The position numbers and the translations under genes were made by a program. From assembly GCF_012070395.1 (NCBI RefSeq), contig NZ_JAAFYS010000002.1, forward strand, positions 558,001 to 622,000: a stretch of 64,000 nt of DNA, written 5' to 3'. The notes beneath the pieces are model-generated. The model was not told the origin of the DNA. It saw only the letters and a program-made list of their open reading frames with translations, and ran no database searches. The stretch's first letter is position 1; every line of letters begins with the position of its first letter. Shown piece after piece: positions 9,942 to 18,535 of this stretch. Source of the stretch: Pseudoroseicyclus tamaricis. Lineage in GTDB: Bacteria > Pseudomonadota > Alphaproteobacteria > Rhodobacterales > Rhodobacteraceae.

Positions 9942-10162
9942 CCGTAGGGCGGCGTTTCACCCCGCTACCCCGCCAACCGTAGGTTGCGTTTCCAACCCAC
10001 CGCCAGCCTGCCCGCCAACCGTAGGGTGGGTTTCCAACCCACCGCCCCCGGCTCACCCATAGGGCGGGGTTCACCCCGCCGCCCCGGGCCGCCACCTGAC
10101 CGTAGGGTGGGTCTCCAACCCACCTCCCCGCGGACCATCGTAGGGTGGTTTTACAACCCACC
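9942..10162. repeat. array of six imperfect palindromic repeats
   Basis: Six related units of about 24 bases lie at 9942-9968, 9977-10002, 10019-10043, 10058-10081, 10101-10124 and 10139-10162. The core is CGTAGGGTGGGTTTCCAAC followed by CCACC; GTGGGTT and AACCCAC form an inverted repeat in each unit. Units 1 and 4 are CG-substituted (GGGCGG...CACCCCGC) with compensating changes that keep the pairing. All six point the same way. Further copies are at 14165 and, inverted and decayed, at 20358. This is an intergenic REP-like family, seen here directly. Confidence 0.85.
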
Positions 10163-10201
10163 GCCCCCTTCACCAAAGGAGCCCCCTCACAGGCGAAGGG
10201 C

Positions 10202-10306
10202 GAGCGCCGGCCCGTCGGGTGGCGCCGCGACATCGCCGCTGCTCGATTTATTCCCGCCACGTCCCTCCCCGCTCACCGCGAAGCACAAAGCCAGCCACAG
10301 CGCCAG
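10202..10306. repeat. second intergenic repeat family, two copies in opposite orientation
   Basis: GAGCGCCGGCCCGT at 10202-10215 recurs exactly at 14334-14347 beyond the oxoprolinase gene. A minus-strand copy (10306 to 10258) reads AGCGCCGG, then GGCGGGCTGGCGCT, GTGGCTG and GTGAGCGGG, which parallels 14334-14402 over some 65 bases. The rest of 10307-10563 contains only the phased 11-mers described separately and no convincing gene. Confidence 0.6.
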
Positions 10307-10418
10307 CCCGCCGGTACGCCGGCGCTCCCCCTGCGCCTTCGGCGCGCGCCGGGCGGGGACATCGCTCTCTCTGCGCTCCGACACCTCCCCCGACCGTCCC
10401 GAGCCGCAGCCCTCCACC

Positions 10419-10462
10419 TGTGCACGCCCCGTGCACGCCCGGTGCATCCCCTGTGCCACCCT
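10419..10462. repeat. four 11-bp tandem repeats phased to the helix
   Basis: Four successive 11-mers: TGTGCACGCCC, CGTGCACGCCC, GGTGCATCCCC and TGTGCCACCCT. The period equals about one turn of DNA, so the GTGC element faces the same side each time. The array ends about 100 bases before the oxoprolinase start. It may be a regulator binding array or a simple duplication. Confidence 0.55.
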
Positions 10463-10563
10463 GCCTTGGGACCACCAGAGACAACTCGCACGGCGCGGTG
10501 CAAACTCTTGACCTTCCCCCGCCCCTCCCCCACCCCTTGCTCCCGCAAGCAGGGGAGTTCGGC

Positions 10564-13500
10564 ATGGCGTGGGATTTCTGGGTGGACAGGGGCGGCACCT
10601 TCACGGACGTGATCGGCCGCGCGCCGGACGGCCAGCTCCACCCGCTCAAGCTCCTCTCCGAGAACCCCGAGGCCTATGAGGACGCCGCCGTCGAGGGCAT
10701 CCGCCGCCTCCTCGGCCTCTCCTCCGGCGAGCCCCTGCCGCCCGGCAGCGTCGGCCGCATCCGCATGGGCACCACCGTCGCCACCAACGCCCTGCTGGAG
10801 CGCAAGGGCGCCCGTGTCCTGCTGCTGGTGACGAAGGGCTTCCGCGATGCCCTCCGCCTCGGCTACCAGGCGCGGCCGGAGATCTTCGCCAAGGAGATCC
10901 GCCTGCCGGAGATGCTCTACGACCGCGTGGCGGAGGTGGACGAGCGCCTCATGGCCGACGGCACCGTGATCGAAGAGCTCGACCCCGCCTCCGCCCGCGC
11001 CGCGATGGACGAGGCGCGCGCCGCCGGCATCACCTCGGTCGCCATCGCGCTCATGCATGGCTGGCAGAACCCGGACCATGAGATTGCCCTCGCCGAGATG
11101 GCGCGGGAGGCCGGCTTCACCCAGATCTCCGTCAGCCACGAGGTCTCGCCGCTCATCAAGTTCGTCGGCCGGGGCGATACGACGGTGGCGGATGCCTACC
11201 TGTCGCCGATCCTCTCGGCTTACGTCGCCCGCGTGGCGAAAGCGCTCGGGACGCAGGGGGACGACGGGCCGCGGCTCGAGTTCATGATGTCTTCCGGGGG
11301 CTTGACGGCCGCCGACCGCTTCCGCGGCAAAGATGCCATCCTTTCCGGCCCCGCCGGCGGCGTGGTGGGCATGGCGCTCTCCGCCAAGGCCGCGGGCTTC
11401 GACAGGGTCATCGGTTTCGACATGGGCGGCACCTCGACCGACGTCGCCCATTCGGCGGGCGAGTACGAGCGCGCCTTCGACACCGAGGTCGCCGGCGTGC
11501 GCATCCGCGCCCCGATGATGCGCATCCACACGGTCGCGGCGGGCGGCGGCTCGATCCTGCATGCCGAGCCCGGGCGCTTCCGCGTCGGGCCGGACTCAGC
11601 GGGCGCCGACCCCGGCCCCGCCTGCTACCGCCGCGGCGGGCCGCTGACGGTCACCGATGCAAACCTCATGCTCGGGCGGCTCCGCCCCGAGCTCTTCCCC
11701 GCCATCTTCGGCCCCGGGCAGGACCAGCCGCTCGATGCCGAGACGGTTGAGGCCGCCTTCGCCGAGATCGCCAAGTCCGAGGGCAAGGCCCCCGAGGAGG
11801 TCGCCGAGGGGTTCCTGCGCATCGCCGTCGCCAACATGGCCAACGCGATCAAGAAGATCTCCGTCCAGCGCGGCTATGACGTCACGCGCTACCTGCTCAA
11901 TTCCTTCGGCGGCGCCGGCGGGCAACACGCCTGCGCCGTGGCCGATGCGCTGGGGATGGAGGCGGTGCTGGTGCACCCGCTCTCGGGCCTGCTCTCCGCC
12001 TACGGCATCGGCCTCTCCGGCATCTCCGCCACCCGCCAGCAAGGGCTGCTGAAGCCGCTGGCCGAGGCGGAGCTGGGCGCGCTGACCGCGCTGGAGGCCG
12101 AGCTGGCCGAGGCCGTCGAGGGCGAGATCACCGCCCAGACCGACGCGCCTCAGACCCGCGCCACCCGGCTGCACCTGCGCTACGAGGGCACCGACACGGC
12201 GCTGCCGGTGACCTGGGCGGGCGAGATCGCCGCCGCCAAGGAGGCGTTCGAGGCCGCCCACAAGGCCCAGTTCGGCTTCATCACCCCCGCCCGGCCTCTG
12301 ATCGTGGAAGCGGTGGAGGTGGAAGGCTGGGAAGTGCCCGAGGACGCCGCCCCCGCCCGCGAAGAGCCCTTCGAGCCGCACGAGCCCGAGGCCCCCCGCC
12401 ACGCCCGGCTCTACGCCGGCGGCTGGCACGAGGCGGGCGTGTGGACCCGCGAGGAGCTGACCACCGGCGCCCGGCTGAACGGCCCGGCGCTGATCATCGA
12501 GCCCAACCAGACGATCCTCGTCGAGCCGGGCTGGCAGGCGGAGCTGACGAAGGGCGACGAGATCCTGATGCGCCGGGTGCAGGCAGCCTCCCGCGAGGAG
12601 GTACATGGCGCGGCCGAGGCCGACCCGATCCTGCTGGAGGTGTTCAACAACCTCTTCATGAACATCGCCGAACAGATGGGGCTGGCGCTGCAGATGACCG
12701 CACAGTCGGTCAACATCAAGGAACGGCTCGATTTCTCCTGCGCCGTCTTCGACAAGACCGGCGCGCTGGTCGCCAACGCCCCGCACATGCCGGTGCACCT
12801 CGGGAGCATGGACCGCTCCGTGGAGGCGATCATCCGCCAGAACGATGTGGTGCGCCCGGGCGACGCCTGGGCCCTCAACGCGCCCTATAACGGTGGCACC
12901 CACCTGCCCGACATCACCGTCGTCTCGCCGGTCTTCGACGATGCCGGGACGGAGCTGCTCTTCTGGGTCGCCTCCCGCGGCCACCATGCCGATGTCGGCG
13001 GCACCGCCCCCGGCTCGATGACGCCGCTCGCCACGAATGTGGATGAGGAAGGCGTGCTCATCGACAACTTCCAGATGGTTGCCGCCGGCGAATTCCGGGA
13101 GGAGGCGCTGCAGACCCTCCTGACCGACCACCCCTATCCCTGCCGCAACCCGGCCCAGAACATCGCCGATCTCAAGGCCCAGCTCGCCGCCAACGAGCGC
13201 GGCGCGGCCGAGCTGCGGCGGATTACCGAGGAGTTCGGGCTGGCGGTCGTGCAGGCCTACATGGGCCATGTGCAGGACAATGCCGCCGAAGAGGTCGCCC
13301 GGCTGATCGCGAAGCTCGATGATTGTTCGGCGGAATACGAGACCGACAGCGGCCAGGTCATCCGCGTGACCATCACGGTCGACCGCGAGGCGCGGCGGGC
13401 GACGGTCGATTTCACCGGCACGTCCGACGCGCGGGAAAATAACTTCAACGCGCCGGAGCCGGTCGCCCGCGCGGCGGTGCTCTACGCCTTCCGCGTCATG

Positions 13501-14160
13501 GTCGAGGCGCCGATCCCGATGAATGCCGGCTGCCTGCGGCCCATCGAAATCGTGATCCCGGAGGGGTCGATGCTCCGCCCCGCCTATCCGCGCGCGGTGG
13601 TGGCGGGGAACGTCGAGACCTCGCAGCACGTGACCAACGCGCTCTTCCAGGCGCTGGGGGCGCTGGCGAATGCGCAGGGGACGATGAACAACACGACCTT
13701 CGGCAATGAGACCTACCAGTATTACGAGACCATCTGCTCCGGCTCCCCCGCCGGGCGGCTGAACGACGGGACGGGCTTTGCCGGAACCGCCGGGGTGCAT
13801 ACCCACATGACCAACTCGCGGCTGACGGACCCGGAGGTGCTGGAATCGCGCTACCCGGTGCTGCTGGAGGAGTTCTCGCTGCGCGAGGGCTCCGGTGGAG
13901 GGGGGGCGTTCCGCGGCGGGGATGGAACACGGCGGGTGCTGCGGTTCCTCGAGGAGATGGACCTCGCGGTGCTGACGTCGCACCGCCACCGCCCGCCGGA
14001 GGGGATCGGCGGGGGCTCTGCCGGGCAGGTCGGGAAGACGGAGGTGCGCCGCGCGGATGGGGCCGTCGAGGAGCTGGCGAACTGCGCGCAGACGCGGCTG
14101 GCGCCGGGCGATGCGGTGATCATGACGACGCCAACGCCGGGAGGATACGGCGAAGCGTGA
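10564..14160 (+). CDS. hydantoinase/oxoprolinase family protein (HyuA-HyuB fusion)
   Basis: 1198 residues from the ATG at 10564, preceded by AGGGGAGTTCGGC; an open frame continues upstream but is repeat DNA. The N-terminal half (to about 685) is the HyuA-type ATP-dependent part, with [14 protein letters not shown] at the start, [14 protein letters not shown] near 60 and [12 protein letters not shown]. The second half begins with [17 protein letters not shown] and has [13 protein letters not shown] and [13 protein letters not shown], the HyuB domain. The single-chain architecture and length match 5-oxoprolinases, which open 5-oxoproline to glutamate using ATP in the cytoplasm; hydantoinase activity cannot be excluded. 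It stands alone between two repeat-rich spacers. Confidence 0.9.
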   Translation: MAWDFWVDRGGTFTDVIGRAPDGQLHPLKLLSENPEAYEDAAVEGIRRLLGLSSGEPLPPGSVGRIRMGTTVATNALLERKGARVLLLVTKGFRDALRLGYQARPEIFAKEIRLPEMLYDRVAEVDERLMADGTVIEELDPASARAAMDEARAAGITSVAIALMHGWQNPDHEIALAEMAREAGFTQISVSHEVSPLIKFVGRGDTTVADAYLSPILSAYVARVAKALGTQGDDGPRLEFMMSSGGLTAADRFRGKDAILSGPAGGVVGMALSAKAAGFDRVIGFDMGGTSTDVAHSAGEYERAFDTEVAGVRIRAPMMRIHTVAAGGGSILHAEPGRFRVGPDSAGADPGPACYRRGGPLTVTDANLMLGRLRPELFPAIFGPGQDQPLDAETVEAAFAEIAKSEGKAPEEVAEGFLRIAVANMANAIKKISVQRGYDVTRYLLNSFGGAGGQHACAVADALGMEAVLVHPLSGLLSAYGIGLSGISATRQQGLLKPLAEAELGALTALEAELAEAVEGEITAQTDAPQTRATRLHLRYEGTDTALPVTWAGEIAAAKEAFEAAHKAQFGFITPARPLIVEAVEVEGWEVPEDAAPAREEPFEPHEPEAPRHARLYAGGWHEAGVWTREELTTGARLNGPALIIEPNQTILVEPGWQAELTKGDEILMRRVQAASREEVHGAAEADPILLEVFNNLFMNIAEQMGLALQMTAQSVNIKERLDFSCAVFDKTGALVANAPHMPVHLGSMDRSVEAIIRQNDVVRPGDAWALNAPYNGGTHLPDITVVSPVFDDAGTELLFWVASRGHHADVGGTAPGSMTPLATNVDEEGVLIDNFQMVAAGEFREEALQTLLTDHPYPCRNPAQNIADLKAQLAANERGAAELRRITEEFGLAVVQAYMGHVQDNAAEEVARLIAKLDDCSAEYETDSGQVIRVTITVDREARRATVDFTGTSDARENNFNAPEPVARAAVLYAFRVMVEAPIPMNAGCLRPIEIVIPEGSMLRPAYPRAVVAGNVETSQHVTNALFQALGALANAQGTMNNTTFGNETYQYYETICSGSPAGRLNDGTGFAGTAGVHTHMTNSRLTDPEVLESRYPVLLEEFSLREGSGGGGAFRGGDGTRRVLRFLEEMDLAVLTSHRHRPPEGIGGGSAGQVGKTEVRRADGAVEELANCAQTRLAPGDAVIMTTPTPGGYGEA

Positions 14161-14164
14161 CGCT

Positions 14165-14188
14165 CGTAGGGTGGGTTTTCAACCCACC
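14165..14188. repeat. palindromic repeat, single copy
   Basis: CGTAGGGTGGGTTTTCAACC plus CACC, the same family and orientation as the array at 9942-10162, placed just after the oxoprolinase stop. It could act as a hairpin in the 3' end of that transcript. Confidence 0.75.
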
Positions 14189-14333
14189 TTCCCCCGGGCT
14201 GGCGGGTCCCAGATCCGCCCTATGGCCGAGCCGCCGGTCTCCTAAAGAGGGCACCTGTGCGGCGTTGCCCCTGCCCCCGCGCCAACGCCGCCGCTGGGTC
14301 CCCCCGCGCGGAATCAAGCCGCAGGCGCCGCGC

Positions 14334-14402
14334 GAGCGCCGGCCCGTCCCGGCGGGCTGGCGCTCTGGCTGCCGCTAGCGCTGAGCGGGCCGCGGGGAGG
14401 GG
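14334..14402. repeat. second intergenic repeat family, downstream copy
   Basis: It begins with GAGCGCCGGCCCGT, identical to 10202-10215, and continues with GGCGGGCTGGCGCTCTGGCT, paralleling the minus-strand copy at 10306-10258. The remaining spacer 14403-14547 holds no gene or clear signal that I can support. Confidence 0.6.
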
Positions 14403-14547
14403 CTTGGCAGGCATAAAGCACTCCCGCGGCAACGTTGGAGCGCCATCCCACGGGCCGGCGTCAGAGGGCAGCTCGCAGTCGGCGGTCTCCCTATTCGAAG
14501 ATCGAAGCCGGCTGGCAACCGGGCCGGCCAGCGGCAGCACCGCGTCC

Positions 14548-15639
14548 CTACCCCCCGCCCAGGTCCGCCGGGCCGATGGCGACGGACTTGACGATCGCCG
14601 TCACCTCCAGCCCCTCCGCCAGCCCCATCGCCTCGGCCGAGCGGGCCGTCACGCGGGCGAGCAGCGCGTCGGGGCCGCAGGTCAGGCCCACCATGACGCC
14701 CGGCCCCTTGCCGCGGTGCAGGCTCGCCACCCGGCAGCGCAGCATGTTGAGCGCCGATAGGCCGCGCGGCGGCTCCAGCGCCAGGATGACGTCCGAAGCG
14801 GCGATGCGCACCGGGATGCGCGCCCCCTCCCCCGCCGTGACCCCCGGCAGGTGCAGCGTGCCTCCCGGCAGGTGCACCTCCGTCAGGCCGTCCTCTGCCG
14901 TCGCGCCGACGGTTCCCGTCAGCACCGCGCCGGCCTCTCGCGGGCCGAGGAGCTCGGCTGCCTCCGGGTCTGCCAGCATCTCCGCCGCCGGGCCGGCGCG
15001 GAGGACGTGGCCGTCGCCGAGGACGACGATGCGGGCGGCAAGGCGGGCGACCTCCGGCAGGGCGTGGGAGACGAAGAGGATCGGCAGGCCCGCATGGTCA
15101 CGCAGGCGCTCAAGGTAGGGGAGGATCTCCTCCCGCCGGGCGGCATCGAGCGAGGCGAAGGGCTCGTCGAGCATCAAAAGGCGCGGCTCGGTGAGCAGGG
15201 CCCGCCCGATGGCGACCCGGGCCGCCTCGCCCCCCGAGAGGCCCGAGGGGCGGCGGGAGAGGAGCGCGCCGATGCCCAGCATCTCCACGATCTCCGCCTC
15301 GCGCGCCGGGGCGGCGGGCAGGCCGAGGGCGCGGCGGCCGTAGCGCAGGTTGCGGGCCACGGAGAGGTGCGGGAAGAGCCGCGGCTCCTGAAAGACGAGG
15401 CCGAAGCGGCGGCGGTGCGGTGGCAGGTCGATGCCGGCGGCGCTGTCGAAGACGGGGGCGCCGTCCACTGTGATGCGCCCCTCGTCCGGGCGGATCAGCC
15501 CGGCGACGGCGCGCAGGATGGAGCTCTTGCCGGCGCCCGAGCGGCCGAAGAGCGCGGTGACGCCGGGCGGCGCGTCGAAGGCGACCTCCAGCGCGAAGGC
15601 CGGCGAGAGGCGGTGGCGGAGCGCGACGGAGAGGGTCAT
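14548..15639 (-). CDS. modC: molybdate ABC transporter ATP-binding protein
   Basis: 363 residues from the ATG at 15639. Walker A GRSGAGKSS at 32-40, the VFQEPRLFPHLSVARNLRYG motif typical of ModC, signature LSGGEAARVAIGRAL and Walker B LMLDEPFASLD. The C-terminal part from about residue 290 is a Mop/TOBE domain (ALNMLRCRVASL, LLARVTARSAEAMGL) that binds molybdate in ModC proteins. It is the last gene of modABC, 100 bases after modB, the gap being occupied by an intergenic repeat. Energises cytoplasmic uptake of molybdate or tungstate. Confidence 0.95.
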   Translation of the reverse strand: MTLSVALRHRLSPAFALEVAFDAPPGVTALFGRSGAGKSSILRAVAGLIRPDEGRITVDGAPVFDSAAGIDLPPHRRRFGLVFQEPRLFPHLSVARNLRYGRRALGLPAAPAREAEIVEMLGIGALLSRRPSGLSGGEAARVAIGRALLTEPRLLMLDEPFASLDAARREEILPYLERLRDHAGLPILFVSHALPEVARLAARIVVLGDGHVLRAGPAAEMLADPEAAELLGPREAGAVLTGTVGATAEDGLTEVHLPGGTLHLPGVTAGEGARIPVRIAASDVILALEPPRGLSALNMLRCRVASLHRGKGPGVMVGLTCGPDALLARVTARSAEAMGLAEGLEVTAIVKSVAIGPADLGGG

Positions 15640-15659
15640 GCGCTGGCGGGCCGGGCGGA

Positions 15660-15712
15660 GGGGGGCGCTACCCCCCGCCTGCGGCCCCCCCGGAGTATTT
15701 GCAAAAGGGCGA
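15660..15712. repeat. G+C-rich hairpin repeat, copy 1
   Basis: GGGGGGCGCTACCCCCC hairpin followed by GCCTGCGGCCCCCCCGG and AGTATTTGCAAAAGGG, lying between modB and modC. It matches the copy at 17220-17272 over the first 30 or so bases. The order (G-run hairpin, GCC-rich segment, GTATTTG) is one I recall as a common Rhodobacteraceae intergenic repeat. Confidence 0.7.
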
Positions 15713-15739
15713 GAGGGGGCGTCGCGGGACCGGGCAGGC

Positions 15740-16429
15740 TCATGCGCCGACCCGGCGGGCCATGCGGGCGGCGAGCCACTCGGAGAGGAGCAGCGCCGCC
15801 AGCGAGAGTGCAATGGAGACGAGGGTCAGGCGGATGGCGGCGGTCTCGCCGCCCGGCGCCTGCAGGAAGGCGTGAATGGCGGAGGCGATGGTGCGCGTCT
15901 CGCCGGGAATGTTGGCGACGAAGGTGATCGTGGCACCGAACTCGCCGAGCGCCTTGGCGAAGGCGAGGACGAGGCCGGCGAGCAGGCCGGGGGCGATGAG
16001 CGGCAGCGTCACCGTCGCGAAGGTGCGGGCCCGCGAGGCGCCAAGCGTGCCGGCCGCCTCCTCCAGCCGGCGGTCCACCGCCTCCAGCGACAGGCGGATG
16101 GCGCGGACCATGAGGGGAAAGCCCATGACCGCCGCCGCCAGCACGGCGCCCGTCCAGCGGAAGGCGAGCGGCAGGCCGAGCGCGTCGAGGAGGCGGCCGG
16201 CCGGCGCCTCGGGGCCGAAGGCGAGGAGCAGCAGGTAGCCGGTGACGACAGGCGGCAGCACCAGCGGCAGGTGGACGAGCGCCGAGAAGAGGCCGCGGCC
16301 GGGGAAGCGCCCGCGCGCCAGCGCCCACGCCGCGGCGAGGCCGAAGGGCAACGACAGGAGCGCGGCGCAGATTGCGACGCGGAACGAGAGCGCCACCGCC
16401 TGCCATTCCTCCGGGCCGAGCCAGCTCAC
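15740..16429 (-). CDS. modB: molybdate ABC transporter permease
   Basis: 229 residues, the standard ModB length, from a GTG at 16429 that overlaps the modA stop (GTGA). Five or six hydrophobic helices; the cytoplasmic EAA loop reads EEAAGTLGASRARTFATVTL with FAKALGEFGAT following, both diagnostic for ModB. Inner-membrane channel partner of modA and modC. A much longer open frame in this register continues upstream but runs through modA and the radical SAM gene in a wrong frame. Confidence 0.95.
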   Translation of the reverse strand: MSWLGPEEWQAVALSFRVAICAALLSLPFGLAAAWALARGRFPGRGLFSALVHLPLVLPPVVTGYLLLLAFGPEAPAGRLLDALGLPLAFRWTGAVLAAAVMGFPLMVRAIRLSLEAVDRRLEEAAGTLGASRARTFATVTLPLIAPGLLAGLVLAFAKALGEFGATITFVANIPGETRTIASAIHAFLQAPGGETAAIRLTLVSIALSLAALLLSEWLAARMARRVGA

Positions 16430-17163
16430 GGCGCTGGCCCCGGCGGACCGGTGAAGCCGGCCTCGGCGAAGAGCGCCTGGGCGGGTGCCGTCTGTAGGAA
16501 GGCGAGGAAGTCCTCCGCAGGGCCAACCGTGAGGGCGGCGCCGGGGTAGATGATGGGGGCGTGGCTCTCCTCCGGGAAGGTGGCGGCGACGGTGACGCGC
16601 GGCTCGGCGGCGGCGTCGGTCGCGTAGACGATGCCGAAGGGCGCGGCGCCGAGGGCGACGAGGTCGAGCGCGGCGCGCACGTTGTCCGTCTCGGCGACGT
16701 GGGGGGCGACGGCCTCCCAGAGTCCGAGGGCGGTGAGCGCCTCGCGGCCGTAGATGCCGGCGGGAACGGCCTCGGTGAGGGCCATGGCGAGGCGGTCGTC
16801 GCTGAGGGCCTGAGGCAGCTCGGCCAGCGGCAGGGGCGACGACGCGCGGGAGACCAGGACGAGGGCATTGCCCCAGAGGTCCACCCGGCTGGCGGGGACG
16901 AGGCGGCCATCCGCCTCCACCGCGTCCATCCATTCCTCGTTGGCGGAGAGGAAGACGTCCGCGGGGGCGCCGGCCATGATCTGCCGGGCGAGGACGGAGG
17001 AGCCGGCGTAGGAGAGCGCCGTCTGGTGCCCGCTCTCCTCCGACCAGAGCTCCGCCGCCGCGTCCAGCGGGCCGGCGAGGGAGGCGGCGGCGAAGATGGT
17101 GAGGCGCTCGCCGAGGGCCGGCAGGGGCAGCAGCGCGAGCAGGAGGGCGAGCGGGCGGATCAT
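16426..17163 (-). CDS. modA: molybdate ABC transporter substrate-binding protein
   Basis: 245 residues; the ATG at 17163 has AAAGGATCGCCC upstream. Sec signal MIRPLALLLALLPLPALG, then LTIFAAASLAGPLDA, a ModA hallmark (AAASL binds the oxyanion), SYAGSSVLARQI and GAPADVFLSANEEWMD. The C-terminal VAATFPEESHAPIIYP holds the last binding strand. Periplasmic capture of molybdate or tungstate for ModBC. It follows the radical SAM gene on the same strand with a 123-base gap containing a repeat, so it may have its own promoter; no ModE site was found. Confidence 0.95.
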   Translation of the reverse strand: MIRPLALLLALLPLPALGERLTIFAAASLAGPLDAAAELWSEESGHQTALSYAGSSVLARQIMAGAPADVFLSANEEWMDAVEADGRLVPASRVDLWGNALVLVSRASSPLPLAELPQALSDDRLAMALTEAVPAGIYGREALTALGLWEAVAPHVAETDNVRAALDLVALGAAPFGIVYATDAAAEPRVTVAATFPEESHAPIIYPGAALTVGPAEDFLAFLQTAPAQALFAEAGFTGPPGPAP

Positions 17164-17219
17164 GGGCGATCCTTTCCAGAGCCGGGGCGGCAAGGCAAGC
17201 GCGGGGGCCCGGGCGTGGA

Positions 17220-17272
17220 GGGGGGCTCTGCCCCCCGCCTGCGGCCCCCCCGCGGTATTTGAGGCCAGATGA
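17220..17272. repeat. G+C-rich hairpin repeat, copy 2
   Basis: GGGGGGCTCTGCCCCCC hairpin then GCCTGCGGCCCCCCCGC and GGTATTTGAGGCCAGATGAA, between the radical SAM gene and modA, in the same orientation as copy 1. The hairpin may act as a processing or termination signal. Confidence 0.7.
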
Positions 17273-17286
17273 AAGCGGGGATCCCG

Positions 17287-18360
17287 CTAGAAGAGGGAGA
17301 GCTGGTCGCCGGGCTTCGGCGGGCGCGCGAAGAGATCGGTGCGCAAGGGCGGCAGCTTGCGGGAGAGGCCATGCCGCTCCGTTGCAAGGGTAAAGCGGTG
17401 GCGCAGGAGGGCGGCCCATGGCCCCTGCCCCGTCATCCGGCGGCCCCATTCGGCCTCGTAATCCTTGCCGCCATGCAGCTCCTGCACGCGGCCCATGACG
17501 CGGGCGGCGCGGTCCGGGTAATGCTCCGTCAGCCAGTCGCGGAAGAGCGGAGCCACCTCCAGCGGCAGGCGCAGGACGATGTAGCTGGCGGCGACGGCGC
17601 CGGCCTCGGCCCCCGCGGCGATCAGTGCCTCCAGCTCGTGATCCGTCAGCGCCGGGACGACGGGGGCGATCATCAGCCGGACCGGGATGCCGGCGGCCGA
17701 GAGGCGGCGGATGGCGGTGAGGCGGCGGGCGGGCGCGGGCACCCGCGGCTCCATCGCGCGGGAGAGGCCGGCATCGAGTGTCGTGATCGAGAGGCCGACG
17801 CGGACGAGCCCCTGCTCCGCCAGCGGCGCCAGCAGCTCGATGTCGCGCTCGATGAGGGTGCCCTTGGTGGTGATGGCGACGGGGTTGCGGTAGGCGGCCA
17901 GCACCTCCAACACCTCGCGCATCACCCGCCGCTCCTTCTCGATCGGCTGGTAGGGATCGGTGTTGGTGCCGATGGCGATCACCTGCGGGCGGTAACCGGG
18001 GGCGGAAAGCTCCCTCTCCAGCAGCTCCGCCGCGCCGGCCTTGGCGACCAGCTTCGTCTCGAAGTCGAGGCCGGGGGAATGGCCCAGCCAGGCGTGCGAG
18101 GGGCGGGCGAAGCAGTAGATGCAGCCGTGCTCGCAGCCCCGGTAGGGGTTGATCGACAGATCGAAGGGGATGTCGGGCGAGGCGTTCCTCGCGATGATGC
18201 TCCTGGGGCGCTCCACCGCCACCTCGGTGCGCAGGGGCGGCAGATCCTCGGCGATGTCCCAGCCGTCCCAGGCCCGCTCGCGGCGCGCCGCCTCGAAGCG
18301 GTTCGCCGGGTTGCCCCGCGCGCCGCGGCCGCGCCGCCGCTCCTGCTCCAAGATATCCAT
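17287..18360 (-). CDS. radical SAM protein of the SplB-like PA0069 family
   Basis: 357 residues. The 4Fe-4S cluster motif is CEHGCIYC (Cys 76, 80, 83), the CxxxCxxC radical SAM signature, preceded by DLSINPYRGC and followed by IGTNTDPYQPIEK and ITTKG. The C-terminus GDQLSLF is typical of this uncharacterised family, related to spore photoproduct lyase and often labelled a DNA repair photolyase-like protein. The ATG at 18360 is where a promoter predicted at 18367-18395 would start transcription, so the mRNA is probably leaderless. A GAAC-N7-GAAC box lies inside that promoter, pointing to SOS control and a DNA damage role. The reaction is unknown. Confidence 0.85.
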   Translation of the reverse strand: MDILEQERRRGRGARGNPANRFEAARRERAWDGWDIAEDLPPLRTEVAVERPRSIIARNASPDIPFDLSINPYRGCEHGCIYCFARPSHAWLGHSPGLDFETKLVAKAGAAELLERELSAPGYRPQVIAIGTNTDPYQPIEKERRVMREVLEVLAAYRNPVAITTKGTLIERDIELLAPLAEQGLVRVGLSITTLDAGLSRAMEPRVPAPARRLTAIRRLSAAGIPVRLMIAPVVPALTDHELEALIAAGAEAGAVAASYIVLRLPLEVAPLFRDWLTEHYPDRAARVMGRVQELHGGKDYEAEWGRRMTGQGPWAALLRHRFTLATERHGLSRKLPPLRTDLFARPPKPGDQLSLF

Positions 18361-18366
18361 GGCCCG

Positions 18367-18395
18367 AATATAGAACAAAACGGGAACACATGAAA
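18367..18395 (-). promoter_or_regulatory. promoter with embedded LexA (SOS) box
   Basis: On the minus strand: TTTCAT, 17 bases, TATATT (the -10 at 18372-18367), ending 6 bases before the ATG at 18360. Between them lies GTTC-CCGTTTT-GTTC (18387-18373), the alphaproteobacterial LexA consensus, in this orientation equal to GAAC-N7-GAAC on the plus strand. A repressor bound there would block RNA polymerase. The arrangement is seen directly; LexA binding is inferred. Confidence 0.75.
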
Positions 18396-18535
18396 GAGCC
18401 TCATGACGATGCCCCGGCAATTTCCATTGACCCCGCGTCGGTTGCACTGCACCCCAAGTCGTATTTCGGAAAGACCCTCCGGCTATGATGGCTCAGGGAG
18501 GGAGAAGCCACTCTTGCCGCGAAAGGGCAGACGCC

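Noticed and set aside
10219-10563. N-terminal extension of the oxoprolinase frame
   Set aside because: It covers repeats and phased 11-mers, has Pro/Arg-rich translation, and the ATG at 10564 has its own ribosome binding site and fits the family start.
11596-13989. 797-codon open frame opposite the oxoprolinase gene
   Set aside because: Same effect: mirror of codon bias in the real gene, with low-complexity Gly/Arg/His/Leu translation and no motif.
15740-18391. 883-codon frame on the minus strand
   Set aside because: Only the last 229 codons (modB) look like protein; the rest runs through modA and the radical SAM gene in a wrong frame.
18461-18489. promoter for the corrinoid gene with TATGAT at 18484
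   Set aside because: A plausible -10, but the -35 region (GTATTT) is poor and no other element supports it.
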